Shown here in pieces: positions 13,392 to 27,170 of a stretch of 64,000 nt of DNA (its first letter is position 1; every line of letters starts with the position of its first letter). A program made the translations under genes and the position numbers. This stretch comes from Rotaria sp. Silwood1 (lineage: Eukaryota > Rotifera > Eurotatoria > Philodinida > Philodinidae), in contig CAJNOP010000010.1 in assembly GCA_905250075.1 (NCBI GenBank), positions 2,029,773-2,093,772 of the forward strand. The letters are read 5' to 3'. The notes beneath the pieces are model-generated. The model searched no databases. It had not been told where the DNA came from and saw only the letters and a list, made by a program, of their open reading frames with translations.

Positions 13392-15825
13392 GATAAATTG
13401 TTTTGACTCAATGATTCAATGAGGTGTTCGAGCACATCGGCGCTGAATTTGTTTCTCTAGTTGCTAAAATGTCAATATAGATTAATATATAGATAGTAAT
13501 AAATTAAATGTATTATTTTTATATTAATGAAACACTTATACACCTACACTTATTATAGTCGTCAATTACAACAAACTTGTCTACTATGGTTGTTTTTTTC
13601 ACAGAACGAATAAATTATATTAAAAACAAATATGAAGTTTCAATTATAGGAAAAATCACGATTTACAAGAAGGAATAAAGACAAATGATAATTAATCGAC
13701 CTTCTTATGCAGATTGAATTAAAAAACAGCGACGTCAATGTCACAATTCTATTCTTACATCTAAGGGTATAGTTTATTTACTGATACTATATCATTCACA
13801 ACATGTCTTTTGATGGATTTTTTTTCTTCCTTTTTTTTGTTCTGTCTCTTACTTTAATGTTTGATTCTAGCATGAATATGAAAACGTGCGATTCTTGATT
13901 TGTATAAATGAATGTATGTATGTGTATGTTTCAGATGTGAACGTGTTTGCGTGATGATCTAATTTAATCTTATTCTAGAACAAATAGCAGAAGACAAAAG
14001 CATAAAAATGGCACTGTTGCACAGCATATAAAATGAAAATTTTTTTCTTTCAGTGGTATCTATGATGATGAACGAGGACTTTTATGATTGCTCTCTATCG
14101 TCTATGCCCACGATGTTTTTTAGCACCAATGATTTATGCCTCTTCTTATCCTTATATTTGCTCTCATAAGAGAGAATTCTACCTCGAGTCTCATTGTTGT
14201 ACTCGCTGCAGAGATAAAGACAGACACTAATCAAATATCTTACTGTGTTGAGACCAACACACAGTTTTTAGAAATTGTAAGAACATTTATCGTTTGTCAG
14301 ATATAGTAGTATGAGATGTGCGCATAGATAATAATAAAGGTAGAATAAAAAAAACTACAAGTTTTCTTTCATTCATTCCCATAATATAATAAGAAATAAT
14401 TAAAAAAAATCAATTTTCAGAGTTTAATCTCGACAAATATTAGAAATTACTTGATCTATTCCTTCATTGGTTAAATTTGGCATCGGCATGCATGAAAAAA
14501 TCTCGAAGTACAATTATTGTGCCATCGAAATAAAAGCAAAAAAGACTAATAATAAATGAAGTTGATATAGTTGGAACGAAAGAAGAAAAAAAGAAACAAT
14601 AGTCCATTGTAATGATTTAGAACATTGTTATATACATTCTTATCAGATGACGGAATGCAATGAGAAACGATACCAAGCTTACAAAATATCAGTTACAATA
14701 GTCTTTTCTCGAAAGCTACTAAGTAATATTTTTTGTTTTGTTACTGACGATGATTGTCATTAGTCATAAATACATTATAGCCAGAAGAAGTTTATATGGG
14801 ACCGAAAGATACAAGTCTAATATACTTCCTGCTTTATGTGTTTTTATGTTTTTTTCTTAATCTATGTTGACCAGTTATCACTCGATATATATATATCTAA
14901 ATATAATAAGGAAAATGATTGACGGGGCGTACTCGACAAATAACCTGTTAAGAGATAGCTATTGCCTACAAAATATGTTTGAGACGATTAGGAAGAGAAC
15001 TATGAAAGATAACATGAAATATTTATTTACTTTATGTAGGAATTCATTAATCGATGGAATTTATCGTTGTTCAAATACCATTTTTTATCACGTGTTTAAA
15101 GTATTTATCATTTGTTCGACGCTTTTGTACCTTACCTATATAACGTGATTCTTGAAACCTAATAACATGCAAACCAAATAGAAAAAAAATATATTTTATA
15201 CACAGAGAAAAAGATTGTGTGATCAGCAATCATTAGAAGACTTGAGAAGAATTTTGTTCCTTTTCTTTTCTATTTACTAGCCAAGCAACAAGCTTTGATT
15301 AAGCTTTAATGCAAAACTTATGTTCGATATTGATTTGTATTTGCTATTTGCATACATCAACACGTGCATTCTTTCATTCAATGTCTATCTTTTCTTTAAT
15401 CATAAATAACGATCATAATTACTAAGTTTTTTTTTGCTTAAAACATGTTATTAATTAACAAGCAGAAAAAGAAAAAGTTTCGTCAAATAACAAAAAAAAA
15501 ACAACTTATATTAAATAAATATATCCACATAAAACAATGCGTGTGTGTGTTTTGCTTTTTTTTCTAAAATATGATACTTATATATTTAATTAAGGAAAAT
15601 TGACAAGTGAAAATGATATAAGTGAAGAACAAATAGATGCAAAAAAAAGGTCTTCTATCACATATAATGTTTTTTTTGCTAATTTTCCATTGAATTTCTA
15701 CCGGTTAGAATTTATATTTTTCTGCGTAGAATAAGTATAATAACAATGAATAAATGAGTTTTAAAACAACAAAAAGAAAAAAAGAATTTGAGATCAATGT
15801 TCCTCATTAATTGCCTAGACATGAA
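13392..15825. other. Intergenic: ADCY10 promoter side to GOPC 3' end
   Basis: AT-rich spacer of 2.4 kb upstream of the cyclase start and downstream of the GOPC stop. It holds homopolymer runs and a short GT repeat near 15541. A 94-codon open frame at 14864-15148 has no family resemblance and is of a length expected by chance at this composition. No RNA gene or long inverted repeat was recognised. Confidence 0.6.
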
Positions 15826-18800
15826 TCAATCTTTCGAATCTGTACGTTTAACTGGTAAATATTGTTGTGTATGTTTAATATATCTATCAATCACAGATGG
15901 ACCATCTCTATAAAAAAATAAGCGATGATTTATAAATGAATTTATATAAAGATGAATCAATTAAATACCTTTGGTAACTATCAACACTTGCTGTATCTGC
16001 TCCATCGGCTTGTTCTAAAATACTTTTTCTTTGATTACCATTTGATGTAGATAAATCTTTAATACGATGAATGGATTCTATATCACTTGATGAGGAATGT
16101 TTCACTTGATTATGTTCAGTTTCATCAGTAATGAATTTATATTTTAAATGATTATCGACTCCACAATTTGTTAAATCTTCATCATCACTATCATCAGGTG
16201 CAACAAAAACAACGGTTAATGTTATATCTCCTTTCTATTTACAAACAAAAAAATTAAATAACATAGATCGTCTTGTTCTTTTTTATTGTAATCTACATAC
16301 AATAGATGATAATGTTTGAACAGCTTCTTTATGTTTAGCATCACGTAAATCTTGTTTATTCACAGCTAATATGGAATCACCAACATAAAGTTGTCCACAA
16401 CGCCATGCTGGACCATTTTCATGAATTTCAGATATAAGAATAGGTAAACCATGTTCTTTTCCACCTGTTATTGATATTCCTAAAGCTTCTTTAGCATCTT
16501 TATGCAGTTGAACTGTACGTATTTCTCCTACACCATGACGTTTTCTTAATGTATTAAAATCCTATTTGAAAAAAAAACGAAACATGGTGATATAAATAAA
16601 AAAACAAAAATATTTAAATTACATGTCCTGGTGGCATCGTTAAAATTTTATTAATTTTTTCTCGACCACGACATGCACGTATAACAGTTTTATGACGATG
16701 TAAATGTATTTCAGCTTCAAGTTGATTCCATAAATTTTCATGATCAGCTCCACGTAAATCTCGACCAAGTAATTGAATTTGTTGAATTCTATGATAGAAA
16801 AACAAAACAAATTCAAATGTCAATATTAGTTTTTTTAATTTTTTTTGTCTAAAAAATTAAATAGACTAATAAGGATGTTTTATATATCTAAAGAAAATAA
16901 ATAGTACGCTATTTATTAAGAATAATATTTGTGTTGCTGCTTGATTTATTACAGTAATATATTAACGGAAATTGATGAATAAGCTTCTATAGAGTAATAT
17001 TAAGCAAACGAGGAAACATAACAAAGATTGTTTTTTACCTTCAAAATAAATGAATGATAAATCTTGTTTTTCTTAGTCTTTTGCAATAGTATTGTTATTG
17101 AATCTCGCATCAATACTAATGATATATGTTTGATTATTGAACTAATCTGGACAATGAGAATTCATTGAGAAAATCCTATATGAATGAAATCAAAATTTAC
17201 TGCTGCTTGTTTTTTATTCACTTGTATCAACTCCGGACAAAGATGAAAAACTGTCAATTTTGTTTGACACTTTTTGAATAGCTACCATTGCAAAGTATCT
17301 GGAAATTATCTATAGAACGAAATTCATTCATCAGTGTTGCTAATGTTATTGAAAACAAGACAGTAGCAACTTTGATTCCATTACTATATGAGTGGTAAAA
17401 CAGCAATAATATTACATAGGCAACGTGCTGGAGAAGTAACAGATAGCAATAAAACATTATTGCTACTTCTGTTTTTTTTTGAATGTAACTTGGTATTTCT
17501 CTAGTAGTGTATAATGCATCTATCACTTAATACAATACGCATATGTCAATGCAATTCTCTTATTCAGAAGTGTTATTTCCTCCTCAAACTATGCAATGGA
17601 AAATTTTTTCACAATATGAATTGGATAGCACTATGTATACATATTATAATGGCTTAATCATTTTTGAGAAATATGTTATCTTACCAAGACTCTTTTATCA
17701 AACTTGTAAAATCAGAAAGTTAATCAAGCTCATCTCATAACAGAAACCTATACGAAGAGTATCAGTTTCAAGTTATTTATCAATAGTCATAAAACGATTA
17801 TTTCTTATTGTTGAACTTATAAATCGATATTTCATTTCACATCTTATTCATTGCAATTAATCTCTTGGGAACAAGAAGTATATTAATATGTTTCAGCTCC
17901 GATGCTGCTAATGATTGACTTCGGCGTGTTTGTTATAGTGATATAGACCGAAAGTTTTCTATTGGGAGTAGAACTAGGCAATGAAGGAAAATTTGTACTT
18001 AGAGAAAGCCTTATCTGCCTGAAATCAATCAAACGTATCCTGACATTATCAATAGCATTGTAATCTCATTAATCTTCTTTCATTGTGCAACTACTTTCAT
18101 AACTTCTACATTGTTTTCTTAGATTTGCAATGAATGATAACATCTTTTATCAGTTTCTCGCATTATGCCCATGTTATTTTGCTACAAGTTTTGTCTCTTC
18201 TGATGATTCCAGGTTCTGGCTATCGTCCGTTAATCTATGTAAGTATGCATTGCCTCGGAGTTTCAAAACATGTTTCTCTCTTTCAACAGTAACGTTATCC
18301 TCAAGGCTTAAGCAGTATTGGTTATTTTTATATATTTTTTTGGTATATGATAATGTAAATGATAGATTCATTTTGTTGATCATTTTTACTTGATTTTTAT
18401 TGGTATTTAGTGATAAAGTAACATTCAAAAATTATCTTACAGATTAAGAAAACTGAAAGTGAAATATATGTGAAAAATTTTAATTAGGTTTTTTTTAAAG
18501 TTGTGTCAGTTCGAGTATTTTCAGTTTCAAAAACTCATGAATTGATCATATCTTTCCTAAGTCTTGAGTATATATAATATTATTATCGATGTCATCAATT
18601 ATCTATGTTTGTAAACAGTAGAACGCTCCCGAAGAAAAAAGCATTGGGAAAAATTAAAAACAAGAAACGTCATATGCTCTTTCAAAAAAATGCACTGAAA
18701 GTCCCAAAAAATAGAGAACTATTCCCTAAATTTCTAATGGATTAAATTGATTTCGAAGAAAATCAGGACTCACTGCAATATCAAAATGTTTAGAAAGAAG

Positions 18801-21800
18801 TATAAAAAAAACTTTCACAACTCTCTTAGGAAGAAAAATGAGTAGTAGAAATATGAATTAGCAAAATAAATGTCTTGTCAAGGACTATCAAAATTCCGGT
18901 TGTTATCACATGTAGGACTCATTTTAAAATGTTTACGTCCTTCAGACTGAGAGAAAGTACGAGCATGTAACTATCAAGAGAATTCTAAGTGGGATGTAAT
19001 GAAATACAAAAAAATTAAAAATTTACTTTGCATCACCCACAAGATATATTTGTACTTTTTTAAACGAAGTCTAATTCTATAAGACTGAACTTTTCCAGGC
19101 CAAGCAATGGGTCAAAAAAATTAGATGTATGTCATTAAGTTAGGTCAGGAAAATAAGTCATTCAATTATCGATACAATTAATGAACCACACGCAGAGATG
19201 TTTTTCTATTAAAATCTGAAAAAAAAACCACTTTGAATCTATAACATGGCTATAGTTGTGTTGTTTTTCTGGAATACTATTTTCATAATCTGTTTGTCAT
19301 GAGAAAATACACACGATAATCAACTTATTAATGTGATAATTCTATAAACACGGGATGTATAATTTTTAATTTATAAGGCATATAATATTCAAGACAAATC
19401 TTTCTTAGCAGAAAAATAAGCGAAAAATAAGAGGATACTTTTTCTCGCAAATCTTAAGCTTTATTTAGACAATAGATACACGTCTCATCTACTTCTATAT
19501 TGTCAATGTCCTATTAAAACAAATAGCTATTTGTGCCGATACATACGTCACGACTCGCTGCTCTTCTTGTTTCCTCTTTCCTCTTCCTCTCTCTATTGTT
19601 TTCCCGTGTGTCGTCTTGCCCTCTTTGTTTCTCTATCACATATAAGCTTTTGTTGAATGTGAAATAGGAACATTCTGGAAATGTAAAGTAGCGAATAAAC
19701 ATCATCACCGAGGGTGGCAGTAAGCTACTCCTCTAGTCTGTTATCCCATCTTCTACTATTTATCGTTACACTATTGTTTCTTGAAATAGATCCATATATA
19801 CAACTGCTAAGGTCACCAGTACATGATAACATTCATAAGTCTAAAAACTAGTATAAAGAGCATATATCTATAGCTTATTCGTTTATTTTGAAAACAAAAC
19901 TAAGAAGATACCTAACATTGACATGAAAGACTCGTCGATTGGATTGGCAGATAACCGACGAAGCAAAATGTTGCCCTGTTTTTAGAGAACTTGTCAGCAC
20001 ATTAGAAACTTCCTTTTAGGTTCATTCAATAAAGAAATTTCTACTCTAGAAAACTAAAGAATATAATAGAATTAGAGACCTCGCTGTTTTATACATTAAA
20101 AAAATATTTTATTTAGGAACGAGATCTAATCATTCAAACCATATGTTCGTTAGATCGATGAATATATGTAGTGCACAGACCTGTCTGTGTGCCACATAGA
20201 TGCGTCCAATGTGATGAAAACCGGACAATAGCCGGCGGTTAACCGCGGTTTTACCGGCTCCTTCACATAGAAAAACCGCGGTTAACCGGAGAGAACCGTG
20301 GATTTTTTCGGTTTACCGCTAAAATCGATCCGGTTTTTGTGACATGGGATCTATCTAACGAACATATGGGTTAAACGATTAGATCTCTTTCAAAAATAAT
20401 ATATTAATTTTATATATATGGCATGAGAGATTTATAATCCTGTTACAGTCCGTACTATCTATTTTTTCAAATCACTCCTATTGTTGTCGGCACTAAATTT
20501 AAAAGATGAGTACATATTACTCAATCGTCTAACGATGACAGTCAACAAAGGAAAACTTTTTCATGAAAGTTATGCAAAAAAATCCTCTACCTTTTGATAC
20601 ATACTTCAGGGTTTTAGAATATGTACAGAAAAGGTTTTGAAAAAAAAAACGTTTATCTAGCAGAATGACATAATTGTTCTATATCTAATGTTTCTACTTT
20701 TGAACTAATTAATCATATTACTTTATTCAGAATGAAAGTCGACAACCGACTGCATGAAAACCAACCTAGAATAGGCGAAATCTTGTTTTAGAAAACATGG
20801 TTTTTCGAGAGTGCATCTCAAGTTACTACTAGGTGTGTTGGTTCAAAACCTTTTCTGCTGAACAACGGAAGCAGAAACTTTGAAAAGATCGCGGCACCAT
20901 AAAAAATGAAACTCTCTATCGGCTGATGTCTGCAGAAAATCAAAAACATATTTAGACGATTGAGAAGGTGTTCATTTTTTAAGATTCGTGCTGACAAAAA
21001 ATTATTTGAAAAACAAAGTCTCTAATGTGCTAAGAATTGTCCTAGGAAAAGAAGAACATCATGTCCTGTTTATTACACGCTACTTTTGCATTCTTTTAGT
21101 AGGATAATAATAACTTATTAAATATAAAGACTTGTTTTTTCTTGTTTGCAATAAAATATTAAATTTACCTTCCAGCTAATTCTTTATCAAGATATTTTGC
21201 TGCTAAACGTGAACCATAAATTTCTGATTGAAGATTAATAATTTGTGCTTTAAGTTTAGTATTTTCTTTTTCAAACTCTTGTGCTTTTATTTCTGGTGTT
21301 AGATTTTGTTTAAACTCATCACGTTGTTTAGCTATTTGTTCTTCCTAAATAAATATTTTAATTAAACGAAAGAAACTAGTAAGATAAACAAACCAATTTC
21401 TTTCGTATTGTCTCAGCACCATCAATTTCACCTTGATTTTTTAATATTTGACATTCTAATTGTGATGCATGTAATTGTAACATTATATCTTTACACTGTT
21501 GCTCTAATGCTTGTCGATCAGCTTTAGCATCAACCATTTCTGTTCGGACGTCAATTAGTTGAGCCTAATTGAAAATTTATTTTCAAAACAACGATAATAA
21601 ATAAAATTTACTTCTAGTTTAGCATTAGCTTGTGAAAGAGTTTGTGCTTTATGAACTAGTTGAGCAAAACATGAACTAAGTATTGTCATTTTCGTTCGAC
21701 CTTCATCAGTTATTTCCGACTGATCTTGATCGATTTCACCAAGTAATAAATCAAGATCAACAAATGCTTTATCAAATTCTTTTTCAAGGATATCAAGCCA

Positions 21801-21827
21801 ACGAAATGCACTAACGGATGCTGTCAT
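15826..21827 (-). CDS. GOPC: Golgi-associated PDZ and coiled-coil protein GOPC
   Basis: Adaptor on trans-Golgi membranes whose PDZ domain binds C-terminal tails of cargo (CFTR and others in vertebrates) and steers them to the surface or lysosome. Exons: 21612-21827, 21394-21564, 21169-21344, 16623-16788, 16301-16561, 15969-16234, 15826-15907, giving 445 residues (human 462). The N-terminus has the hallmark block [19 protein letters not shown]. Coiled coil spans about 60-195, including [16 protein letters not shown]; then [13 protein letters not shown] and [17 protein letters not shown]. The PDZ domain (about 255-337) has carboxylate loop LGIS at 270-273, followed by an acidic DDSDDED stretch. 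The start is the ATG at 21827, with an in-frame stop just upstream. The C-terminus is short and unlike the human one. Confidence 0.95.
16789..21168 (-). other. 4.4 kb intron 3 of GOPC
   Basis: The intron splits GGA-AG|A ATT (residues G-R-I) between the coiled coil and the LLGRD block. It is about 70 times longer than the neighbouring introns. It carries the GC-rich inverted-repeat element at 20121-20387 and a short hairpin near 17441-17476. Sequence around 20000 (GCACATTAGAAAC) recurs inverted near 21030, so a larger decayed palindrome may surround the element. Open frames inside it are under 95 codons and unrecognised. Confidence 0.7.
20121..20387. mobile_element. MITE-like element with 39-bp terminal inverted repeats and CCGGTTAACC core
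   Basis: The 267-bp segment begins GAGATCTAATC and ends with its complement. The terminal repeats, 20121-20159 and 20349-20387, match at 35 of 39 positions by eye. The interior is GC-rich against the AT-rich surroundings and repeats the words CCGGCGGTTAACCGCGG and CCGCGGTTAACCGG in both orientations. No ORF is present and no clear target-site duplication was found. Size, ends and core fit a non-autonomous DNA transposon of unidentified superfamily. Confidence 0.7.
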
Positions 21828-24647
21828 ATTCAATGATCTTTTTCAAAATAATTTAAAACATCATATTTATATCCTAAAAAAACAGAACAGACACTCGTAC
21901 AAAAAAGATACTACAAAACTATACGAGAATATATTTGACCAGTCACAATTAATGAAACGCAAATTTTTTTTTGTTGATTATTAGAATAGCAAATGTGATT
22001 ATTTGATAAAGGTTTTGAAATCATTTATATAAAATATATATTGAAACAAAGAAAATAAGACTAATTAATTGTCTTTGTGCGACATCTAGAAGTGGAGTTG
22101 ATGTTGAAATTAGTTCAAACATAAGGAACTTTTACGATAGAAAAGTAGCCAAAAAAAATAATTTGACAAGGACTTCAGCCTTTCTCAAAAGTTTTCTAGG
22201 ATCGAAACTCATCTTCTCATAAGACTTCTCTAATTACACCATTAATTCATAGTAGTGTTTGCCATTCTTTGATGATGCTCTATTAAATATTGGGTAAAAC
22301 ACATCCTGTAAAATTTTATTTAATCAATAACGAGAAATGACATAGTTCTTCATTATTTGTCCTATATTTTTAAAATAAACCACCTTACATTTCTGTGGTA
22401 TACTGTACGTATAAAATAATGAATAGGATTTAAGAGCAAGTCGTTTATTGACAAAGAGGGAATACATCTTGTATTTAAGTGTTCAATACATATGACATAA
22501 GGGTCTATTGATATTTAGAAGGAATCATCTATAGAGGACGTTATATAAATATTTTTTCCGCGAAATTTTTTAAAACTTAGTTTTTTTTTATGAATCTCTT
22601 CTAAAATAGGAAATGAAATGAATGTGCATCAGTTTAATACGAATCAAAGATGTTGATCGCGTCTGGAAATCTACCGCGGCCACGATAGGCTTCGAAAAGT
22701 TCTTTGAATATCTTCTCCATCACTGTGCTTAATTAGCACGACTAGATAGAATCCATGCGATTCACCATGATTCTGAGTGTTGAACTTGGAAACATTCAAA
22801 TAGGGTACAGATCTATGCAATTTTACAATCTCCTTAAACAAAAGAGACTGCTGTACCGCTGACGCTGTCGTGAGGGTGGCACGACAATGGTGGAGACAAC
22901 GCTGGCGATAGATATCTCTGATATACATGTGGTGTGGAAATAATAGAAAACTATGCAACATGAGTAGATAATTATTTTGAAGAGCAGTAATATGAACACC
23001 GTTAAATTTTCGATTACTGTTTGTATTGAAATTCATTTTTTTTTGTTTTCGATGATTGTCTGCTCATTAAAATACAATGTATTTCAAAACACAAACACTT
23101 TTGTAATAGATTATATTTTGATTTACTGTTTATGAAATCTGTTATTGATTCATTTCTATTTCCGATAGATCTATTTAATGAACTGTTATTTATGAAAAAG
23201 AAGAAGCAGTATTATTAATCAAGCAGGCTCATTCTAGAAAGTTTTCTTTTTATAGTGAACATATAGAAGTGAAGAGAGTCATAACTTGAGATTTTTATCG
23301 GAACGTTCTGTATGAATGATTTCTAAGTGTTTGTTAAATTCAAATTATGCTCGAGATGTGTATATTGATACCGAAGCCAGTTTTTACATAGGAAATGTTT
23401 TTGTATATTAATTAATTAAATGAATCTATTTTTTAATTATACGAAGTATTCTAAAAGTCACCTACTATGAAAACACTTTGAATATCTTCACTGTGCTTTA
23501 AGTAAATCAGTCAATTGGTATTTTTTTCTGGTGGTACAGAAGAGATCGACGTTTCCATTCTTATCAACGAAATTGACAAGTAGAGTTCACAGCTATCATG
23601 CTTGACTGTGATACAAAAATTAGATTTTTTCGAACTCACAGGAACCTTTATTAGATGATGTTATAAATGATTACAGACTTTCATGTCCATATTTTTTTCA
23701 TTATTAGAACCATTGTTGAAAAGTTCGTGTCCTTATTACATGCTAACTGAGTCACAATTTTTATTGAATTCACTTCCGCAATATTCATGGCGCATAAAAA
23801 TAAGATGCACTGAATTTTAGTGAAAATTATTTGAAATTTACCGAATAGTCTGAAAGAGTAAAACACAAGAAGTCCTATTAAAATTCAAAAAAATCTATTG
23901 AAATTCGGAACCCAGTTGACGCCTGACTGTGGGTGCTCCCTTGAATATAACTTGATACTTTCAATAAAATTTTATTATCAAATTCTAACATGAAACTTCA
24001 CCTTCAAAAATCTCTCTCTGAGATTAGTGTGTATAGAAAGTTTCAGGATCTTTGGCCACAATGTCAAATTTTCAAAATCTAGTATCGATATTGAAAAATA
24101 CTTCGAAATAGCATTAGCTAGTTTGATTAATGTGTGACGGAAATATTCAATTTGTTTTGTGGATGACTTTTGAGATGCTTTGTAGTTTAAAAAAATGTTT
24201 AGATCAACATGGCTTTTTATCAAAAAAATAAAATAAAATAAAATAAACTGATCAAATGGGATACTAGAAATAAGAATAGTTACTGATAGTTATAGTTTAA
24301 AATGAACAAAAACTGACCCGTAAGAAGTAACACATTTTCATAAAAGATGTGATTATAATTTATTTGTTCTACCAAAATGTTTAAGACTACAACAATAATT
24401 TCTCACTTGATTTCATACAATTCAAACTAAAGCTTTTATCAATCGAGTTGCTACTTATCTAAATCATTCTCAAAGTTTCAAACAGCAAAAAGATTAATAG
24501 TTATTCACAATTTGATTGGAAATATTCATTATTAATAAACGGTTACATCGAAGGCATCATGTAAACTTTTTCTTTGTTAGTGATCTATTCAAGTATTGAT
24601 GATTTCTCAAAACTATACAAAACTTGTGCATATGAGGGAAGTCTCCT

Positions 24648-25085
24648 ACTGATTAATCATTTTTGACACAGAACTTCACACATAACATAGGTTCTAGTGA
24701 GTTATGAATATTCTGAAAAAAAGAGCTCATGCTGTTAGTTTATTGTTGCTAAGATGCTTCCCTTTCAGAGTAGTCTTTAATGAATGCTGTAATCCTCGCA
24801 ATAACACCAAGAAAAACGATTTTTAGATTTTGACTTGAAACTTAGTTCAGAGACAGATCTGAGTAAGACTTGTTCATAGAAAATGTTCCAGATTGTTTCG
24901 TTGATCATATTCTAAAATACAGCTACAGTAACAGCATGTCTTGGATGTCGTTCATATTTACTGATAGATCCGATTTTCTTATTTCAGGATAGGAGCGAAT
25001 AAAAAGACAGCTTCCAGAATATTTATAATCATTAGGGTCTATATGATGTACGTTGTCTCGACTGGAAATTGATTAATCAATTAGA
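24648..25085. repeat. Fold-back element, group A copy 2
   Basis: The left arm starts CTGATTAATCATTTTTGA and the reverse complement of the right arm starts TTGATTAATCAATTTCC; both then run through a TTATAAATATTCTG/TTATGAATATTCTG block. The left arm resembles 57257-57350 over about 90 bp. Arms are much diverged from each other. Boundaries are approximate. Confidence 0.55.
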
Positions 25086-25268
25086 GAACTTCCGTTGTCA
25101 GTGAATATTTCATAAGCTTGATCATTATAATCTTAAAACAAACAAAAAGAAATTGTAAATAGTTTCTTTTTGATATCTTAACTAATCTTATCTACACTAT
25201 TGAATCGTGATCTGACCGTAAATAGTAATTGATATGTCAATATCTATTTGACACAAATGTTTTACGCA

Positions 25269-25471
25269 TGTCAAACTTGAATGTTAAATTCCATTATTGA
25301 ATAGTTGACACTTGAATTGTTGAATTTCAAGTATTTCACGAAAGCATACACACACATTATACTGTTCTCACTGAGTGTGTTACGAAATCTTAACACATAG
25401 CACAAACACAGTTGAGTGTTTGAATACTTGAACAATACTGTAATAATTGAATTCAATGTTCAAGTTTGACA
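25269..25471. repeat. Small palindromic element, TGTCAAACTTGAA ends
   Basis: 203-bp segment whose first 30 or so bases (TGTCAAACTTGAA...AATTC) reappear inverted at its end with few mismatches. The interior is AT-rich with several TTGAA words in alternating orientation. No ORF. MITE-like in size, but no target-site duplication was seen. Confidence 0.55.
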
Positions 25472-26654
25472 CTATTTAATAGTTTCAGAAAGAAATAACT
25501 AGAACATTGTTTCGAATTCTACTCTACGTTTTTCTGCTTCAATAAAGTAAGATCTACAAAAAGGATTCATGACATAGTAAATTAGAATAACTTATTAGTA
25601 AATTATTCTGCTCCGTCGCGAATAGATCTTAATTTGATATCTAATATTACACAAAGTCAAAACGTTGTATGTATTTGTCTAATATGAAATATTGATTTTC
25701 TTAGGACTCTTCTTAAATAAAGAATTTCTAAAATACACATTTTCATTTATAAGCAATATTAATCAATAAAATAGTTCGTGTTTTCAAATCAAGACATATT
25801 TGAATAATAATAGAGATATTTATGCTAACTCTTTGTCTAAATACACAAAAATGTAGAAGTTGATTTGATTATTTATCTTGTATGATAAATACAAACATAA
25901 CTAAATTATTGGACAATGAAACACTAAGTAAACACAATAAATATTTCTATTTCATCATAGCATATTGTTTCTATTGATACAATTATATTGGCATATACAA
26001 AAAAGATTAATGATTATTAGAATAACCATTAAATCGAAAGAAAATTACCATCAAAAACGAGTTTGAATAGATTACGTATAAGAGTACAAGACCCATAAAT
26101 ATAGAATATTGCACATTTTTTTGTGCGTGATTATACTAGAAAACAGTTGCTATAGCATTTATTATTTCATTTGATAGAGAGAAAAACAAAACAGCTGATA
26201 GAAGAATGAAACAAAATCAAAATCACTTACATGAATTTCGCTAACTCATTTTTGTTCTATGTTCATATGTGGCTAATCATCGTATGGTTGAAATTCCTTT
26301 CGAAGTTGTGCAAGCTGTCCATTAAATCTAAAAAAAAATGAATATTTATTTTGATGAGATACTTATTAATAATCCTATTTCAATAGTTTTCCTGTCTTTG
26401 AGAGTGGTCATATATATTTAATTAGAAATCTTCTGCAATTTATTCATCATATATAATAAAATCTTTTTAAGTCATGCTATATGATATTGTAATTTAATCC
26501 TTAGAGAACACATTAATAAGCGTTACCTTAGAAATGCACTCATAATAAAACTTGAAAACATGCATTCTTTTAGATATTCATAAAATTTAACAAAAAGAAG
26601 TACACAAATGCTTGAATGAGATTATTGCCTAAATGTGTACTGACGATGGAAAGT

Positions 26655-27170
26655 CTCCAGGTGATAAATCGCTTTTAAGCTGGGACTCTTCAATCGATAG
26701 AGCATACTCAATAGATAAATATTCCAAAGTGATTCGAACTGTTGAATCTTTGTTACTGAGATATAGGATTTTTAGTCGATTTTTCTTGCAGGGTCCCGAT
26801 TTTCAAGCGAAATCATACTTTTGAGTTTTGACCTGAAACGTTGCTCACGTGATTCATATCTCGTAGAGACTTTGTCATAGAACTGTGAAATTTTTTCTAC
26901 AAACTTGTCTTATTGGAACTTTTATATGAGCAAAGGATCAGAGCAAATTTCAAAAGTATGATTTCACTTGAAAACTAGGATTCAGCAGAGAGCATTTACT
27001 CAAAATTCCATATCTTAACATCAGAGGTCTAACAGCTCTACCCATTTATTTCTATGACACACTTGTGTTGTCTCAATTTTTGAATGCCAAATATTTGGAT
27101 TGTCTTTATAAATTTCTTCGTAAGAAGTTCATTTCATATGAGATGACGGAGTTCTATTTTATGAGAAATC
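26655..27170. repeat. Fold-back element, group A copy 3
   Basis: The inner arms pair well: GAAATCATACTTTTGA near 26810 matches the inverted copy near 26960, with matching sequence for about 50 bases on each side. The outer left arm (GTGATAAATCGCTTTTAAGC, then AATAGATAAATATTCC) matches the group A arm at 57257; the outer right arm is badly eroded. Confidence 0.55.

Noticed and set aside
18130-18428. Overlapping open frames on both strands in the GOPC intron
   Set aside because: Mirror frames of about 85 codons in low-complexity AT DNA, with no domain and no start or splice context.
22671-23036. 121-codon minus-strand open frame
   Set aside because: No recognised domain and no exon partners; about one frame this long is expected by chance at this composition. 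Part of its sequence recurs near 23479, which suggests repeat DNA.
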